In this document: positions 60,468 through 64,000 of the stretch, piece after piece
Layout of the letters: each line of letters begins with the position of its first letter
How positions within the stretch are numbered: position 1 is the stretch's first letter
Assembly (NCBI GenBank): GCA_006503535.1
Contig: QYRS01000002.1
Location: 868,001 to 932,000 of the forward strand
Length of the DNA stretch: 64,000 bases
Reading direction: 5' to 3'
From: Arthrinium phaeospermum
Taxonomy: Eukaryota > Ascomycota > Sordariomycetes > Amphisphaeriales > Apiosporaceae
Notes under the pieces: generated by a model
What the model was told of the DNA's origin: nothing
The model's input: only the letters and a program-made list of their open reading frames with translations
The model's database searches: none
Position numbers and translations under genes: made by a program

Positions 60468-61719
60468 CGAAGCTGGCGGAGCACCGCAGAAGCGAACGCA
60501 TCATCCTTGAGGGTTGAGGATGCATCGTCTGTCTATTCATTTCCCTTTACTCGGAAAACCTTTTACCTCCGGCAGGAATTCCGGGATACGAGAACGAGAG
60601 AGAGAGAAACAGGGAGAAAGCTGGCTCGAAGCTGCGACCTCCCTCCTCCTCCTCCTTTATTATTACCCCTGGTAATCATTATTCTATAAACCCTATTCTC
60701 TATTACTGAGTTTTCTCGATCCCTCTCATACTCCTTCACGACACATATTCACCGCCCCCCTTTTTGGAATCGATATCGGTTCTGTACAGCCTCACTCGAC
60801 GGTCTAAGCGACCATACTCGTCATTTCCTACTTTCTCTACAAACACAAAACAGTTTCTCTCACGACGACACTATATCGACTCTTCTATCTACTTTATTGG
60901 AACAGAGCATGGCGTTTGATGGTAGGAACGAAGCTCTCTGGCTCGTTTTACTCGGGTTGCATATACATATAGACTGGTGGGATTCCTGTATATCCAGAAA
61001 AGTTCTTTTCTTCTTCTTCTTCTGGTTGGGTTTATGTTCAGGTTTTGCGTCTTGGATTTCAGCGGCGGATATACCATGGGTGGCGTTGCATTGCTTTCTC
61101 TCTACTTCGCCAGGGTCTGCGACTCTTAGCATTGTTAGGCGTCTCTTTTGTTGAGGAATATCTGTTCATCTGTGTTGAGAAAGGCGGCAAGGGGAAGAGG
61201 GGATACACGATTCGCCTTGATGGTTATCGTTTGGAATTGGTAGATACCCCCTTTTGGAGTAGTTGGAAGTGGAAGAAATTAAAGAGATTGTTCACTCTCA
61301 TAACAAATTGCCTTCATTCAGCAACGCGATACCGAATATGTGTAGTCACCAGAGGCGTGTTTTTTCATTACGTACAGCACTAGGATATGAAGGGTACAGT
61401 TCCTTTTCCCCTTCTCTTTCCTCGATGCGACTGCTGGAAAACGCTTTTCTGGAATAAATCGCATTCTTGTGGCGTGAGTAGTAAGTAACAAGAATCGACC
61501 GAACTGCCTGTCGTAACACAAATCCATGAGCCGCCAGCGAATGACTAGGTCGACCCTTCCCCGAGATCGTGTAAGGGTCATTTCATTATACGTCCAAAAA
61601 TTCCAAAGAGGGGGCCACGTGTTGAGATATAACCAATCCCACATACTTCTCGCCCGCTATGCTAGAAACCAATATACTACTGCCCCTTGATCATCCCATT
61701 CGTAGCCAGCGCTGAGCAT
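60468..61719. other. Convergent region
   Basis: 1.25 kb of 3' flanks of the disordered-protein gene and ykt6. C/T-rich tracts lie near 60640-60750 and a TTC run near 61010-61022. No gene is supported. Confidence 0.45.
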
Positions 61720-62625
61720 TTACATGATCAAACAGCAGGAGTTTTGCTTCTTTGCTTGTTCTGTAGACGGAGTCAATACCATATATCTGCGTAGGTAGCA
61801 AGCAAACCAAGCAACGAGACTTACGGTAGAACATCTTGCTCTGGGAGCTGAGCCCGTCGCTCTTGGCCACCAGATCGTCTATCTTCTCGCCGCGCTGCAG
61901 CACGCTCTCAATGGTCTTGTGCAGGACAATCTTGGTCTCGTCGAGCTCCTTCTGGATCTTCATGATGCTGTCGGCCTGGTGGGGGTCCTGGTACTTCTGC
62001 AGGTAGTCCTGCAGCTCGGGCATGGTGACGGTCTGGCCGTTGCTCCACGAGGTGCGCGGGTGCGCCGACAGGAACTCGTCCATGACCTTGGACAGCAGCT
62101 GGTGCGCCACCAGGGCCGGGTACTGGTGGTCCGAGATTATGATGCCGCACACGCCCTCGCTGCGCGCGTACGCGTGGAATGTGTAGTCCTGCTCCTCGAC
62201 GTCCTGTCGCTGTCCCGGCCGCGTGCGCTCCGCCACCGTCTTCGAGAACATGGTCATGAACTCGCCATAGCTATTGTAGACATGTTAGTCACTGTCTCGT
62301 TTTTCTTCCTCTTCTTCATTGGTTTTCTTCAACAACAAGTCACAACCCCCATCTGGCCGTCGGTCCATTGGACCTGTGTTCGCAGAAGGACAGGCGGCCT
62401 GTGGGAGATTCTGTTGGGACGGGGAGGGTGTTGTGTTTCGTACTTTTGACGGGTAAAGCGCGAATAGGCGCTCAACTCCTTTTCGGCGCAGATCTCGCGA
62501 CCAGGCTTTTCCTCGTTTGCAATGATCTATTGGTAAAATGGAACGGTCAGCCCATGGTTTTGCCCTTTGCCCACCCCAGAATGCGATAAAATAGCGGTGC
62601 GTACTCCGATGTAGTGCAACTTCAT
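61720..62625 (-). CDS. ykt6: R-SNARE Ykt6
   Basis: Exons (minus) 62625-62605, 62526-62444, 62270-61825 and 61760-61720; introns of 78, 173 and 64 nt; 196 residues. It has an N-terminal longin domain (MKLHYIG, EKELSAYSRFTRQNYGEFM, HAYARSEGVCGIIISD) and an R-SNARE motif from about residue 135 (YQDPHQADSIMKIQKELDE, IVLHKTIESVLQRGEKIDDL) with the zero-layer arginine in LQRGEK. The last exon encodes the tail QQAKKQNSCCLIM, whose two cysteines are the palmitoylation and farnesylation sites that replace a membrane helix. Ykt6 serves ER-Golgi, endosome-vacuole and autophagosome fusion. Confidence 0.97.
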
Positions 62626-63552
62626 TTTGGCGGTTGTTGGCAAGCTGCAGTTTTTGCGACAAGTGATGGTTTATCGAGCGTTTTCCCTTCTTTGCGTTAC
62701 TCGGGGCAGAGGGATAGGCGGACTATCAAAGGACGGGTTCGTTGAATCGTGAGACAATGAAGTTGGAAATCAATCAATGGATGGTATAGAATTGAGTGGT
62801 CTGGGGTGTGAAGTCACTGTGGTAGCATTGAAACTTGGCACGAGTCTCGCCCGCTTTATCACATGTACCCCCCAAAATTGGAGCCTGAAGGAGATAGGGA
62901 GCACCTGATGGGGACGGAGTTAGGTAACTCATGCACCCAAATGTAGGGGCAAAGGGGGTGGGTAGCCACTAAAAAGTGGCGTTGGCCCAGTCGGAATTGA
63001 TTGACAAGAGACCGACCTGAGTAAACAGGCAATCCTCTAAACAAATGTCAACAGATGCACGGACAGCCGCAATTGACTTAATATGCGTCACATCTATTCA
63101 GATGTGTTTCTTGCCATGTACGTGGTCATTCTATTGAAATACTATATAAGTGTAGGCAGCATGTATCCAGTTACTTTTGTCAACAGATGTAAATCTAGGC
63201 TGCTGGTACTTAGATCTGGTCCATTCGGGGTCTTATTAAGGCACCTTTGGGTGGCTCTCGCTGAACCCCACTAAAAGGCACTTAAGCATTCGTTGATGCC
63301 AATCAACAGCTGCCCGTAGCAGTCTCGGCGTTTGACTCACATCGGCCACTGAACGAACTGTACATATACGCCTATGATATGCTCACAGAATTCAATGCTG
63401 ATACCCAAACCTATTTTCTTCGCTACTCACATTTCCCAGTTCTCAGACTCCGTTCTGAGAGCTCATCTTCATCTGATCCTTTCTGAGATATAACATTTCG
63501 TTAAACGCGAGAACAGACGTTTCACCCCGCACTTGGATTACCTGGGGAAATC
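62626..63552. promoter_or_regulatory. Divergent promoter of ykt6 and the terminal gene
   Basis: 927 bases between divergent starts. No consensus element recognised. Confidence 0.4.
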
Positions 63553-64000
63553 ATGGCTCACACGTCAACGAGCGAGGCAGAAGCGCAATGGCGAGCGCAG
63601 TTTGAAGCTATGAAGCTGGCTTTGGCTGAGCTCAAGTTGCCAAACGGAAGCTCAAACAGCCACAGGGGATCTGTCGACGACTTTGATCTGGACGATGATG
63701 ACTTCACTTCGGGCAATAGTGGAGATGACGTCTGGGATTTTATCTCCGATAGTGAGGAAGACCTCTACAGCAGCGATTTCTTCGACGACGCTGTTGACCA
63801 GGACGGTGAAAGCAGCCAAGGTCCATCATGGTTTACGAAGCAATGCGCTGCCGTTGCTGCGAGGAAAGATGGCCTTTCTGCCGATGCGTTTGAGGCTCAG
63901 ATCCTCGAAATCTTGAGCTCAGGCCAATCAGCCGACGAGGTACAATCTCACCTCACTGATCTTATCGGGTTTGATGACCTCGATTTCGTTATCGAGGTCC
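63553..64000 (+). CDS. 5' end of an acidic protein, cut by the window edge
   Basis: Open from an ATG to the last base; about 149 codons are visible. The start MAHTSTSEAEAQWRAQFEAM is helical. Acidic, Asp/Ser-rich stretches follow (DDFDLDDDDFTSG, DDVWDFISDSEEDLYSSDFFDD), then a more ordered part (WFTKQCAAVAARKDGLSADAF, ILEILSSGQSADEV, LIGFDDLDFVIE). This pattern recalls the N-terminal region of fungal Slh1/ASCC3-type RNA helicases, but no helicase motif is in view, so that identification is a guess. Confidence 0.6.
   Translation, partial: MAHTSTSEAEAQWRAQFEAMKLALAELKLPNGSSNSHRGSVDDFDLDDDDFTSGNSGDDVWDFISDSEEDLYSSDFFDDAVDQDGESSQGPSWFTKQCAAVAARKDGLSADAFEAQILEILSSGQSADEVQSHLTDLIGFDDLDFVIEV

Noticed and set aside
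59504..60484. Minus-strand 326-codon frame opposite the disordered-protein gene
   Set aside because: The plus-strand frame is joined by a good intron and has a typical fungal Ser/Pro-rich composition; the minus frame is its shadow.

Overview
The window is nuclear DNA of a filamentous ascomycete (Pezizomycotina; Sordariomycetes is my best guess from intron style and protein sequences). Introns are mostly 48-105 nt with GT...AG ends and a CTAAC/CTGAC-type branch site. The first 7.7 kb is an extreme AT isochore of the kind left by repeat-induced point mutation (RIP). Most genes are single-copy housekeeping genes. I rebuilt the splicing by eye; in every complete spliced model the exon lengths sum to a multiple of three.

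Layout. 1-7690: RIP-destroyed repeats with a ~1.2-kb inverted duplication and no gene. 7.6-7.8 kb: a sharp boundary crossed by a short ~44-bp tandem repeat. 8.5-14.1 kb: an atypical Rab-like GTPase, then two head-to-head genes for unrecognised multi-pass membrane proteins. 14.7-31 kb: the AAA ATPase Afg2, a GC-rich mitochondrial-type protein, the exocytic Rab Sec4, a fructosamine-kinase-family protein, the sterol C-4 methyl oxidase Erg25 and the mitochondrial protein Nca2. 31.5-35.7 kb: a divergent pair of a pterin-4a-carbinolamine dehydratase and an ochratoxinase-like amidohydrolase. 35.7-41 kb: no convincing gene. 41-43 kb: the bZIP factor KapC with a long split 5' end. 44.6-49.6 kb: arp5, dad4 and ies6. 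51.5-53.9 kb: got1 and profilin, convergent. 53.9-58.5 kb: no convincing gene. 58.5-64 kb: a disordered fungal protein, the R-SNARE Ykt6, and the start of an acidic protein cut by the window end.

How the genes relate. Arp5 and Ies6 are known partners in one INO80 submodule and lie within 1.8 kb of each other, separated only by the 72-residue kinetochore protein Dad4. Sec4, Ykt6, Got1 and the Rab-like protein all serve membrane traffic, but they are spread out and I infer no operon-like unit. Several small multi-exon genes (dad4, got1, profilin, ykt6) have exons too short to appear as open frames and were recovered by joining splice sites by hand.

The strongest leads are the CpG-only residue pattern and inverted repeat in the AT isochore, the tandem repeat fading into it, the orphan divergent membrane-protein pair beside it, the arp5-dad4-ies6 linkage, the start-codon-only exon of dad4, and competing splice acceptors after a 19-nt kapC microexon that would give a protein without its bZIP domain.
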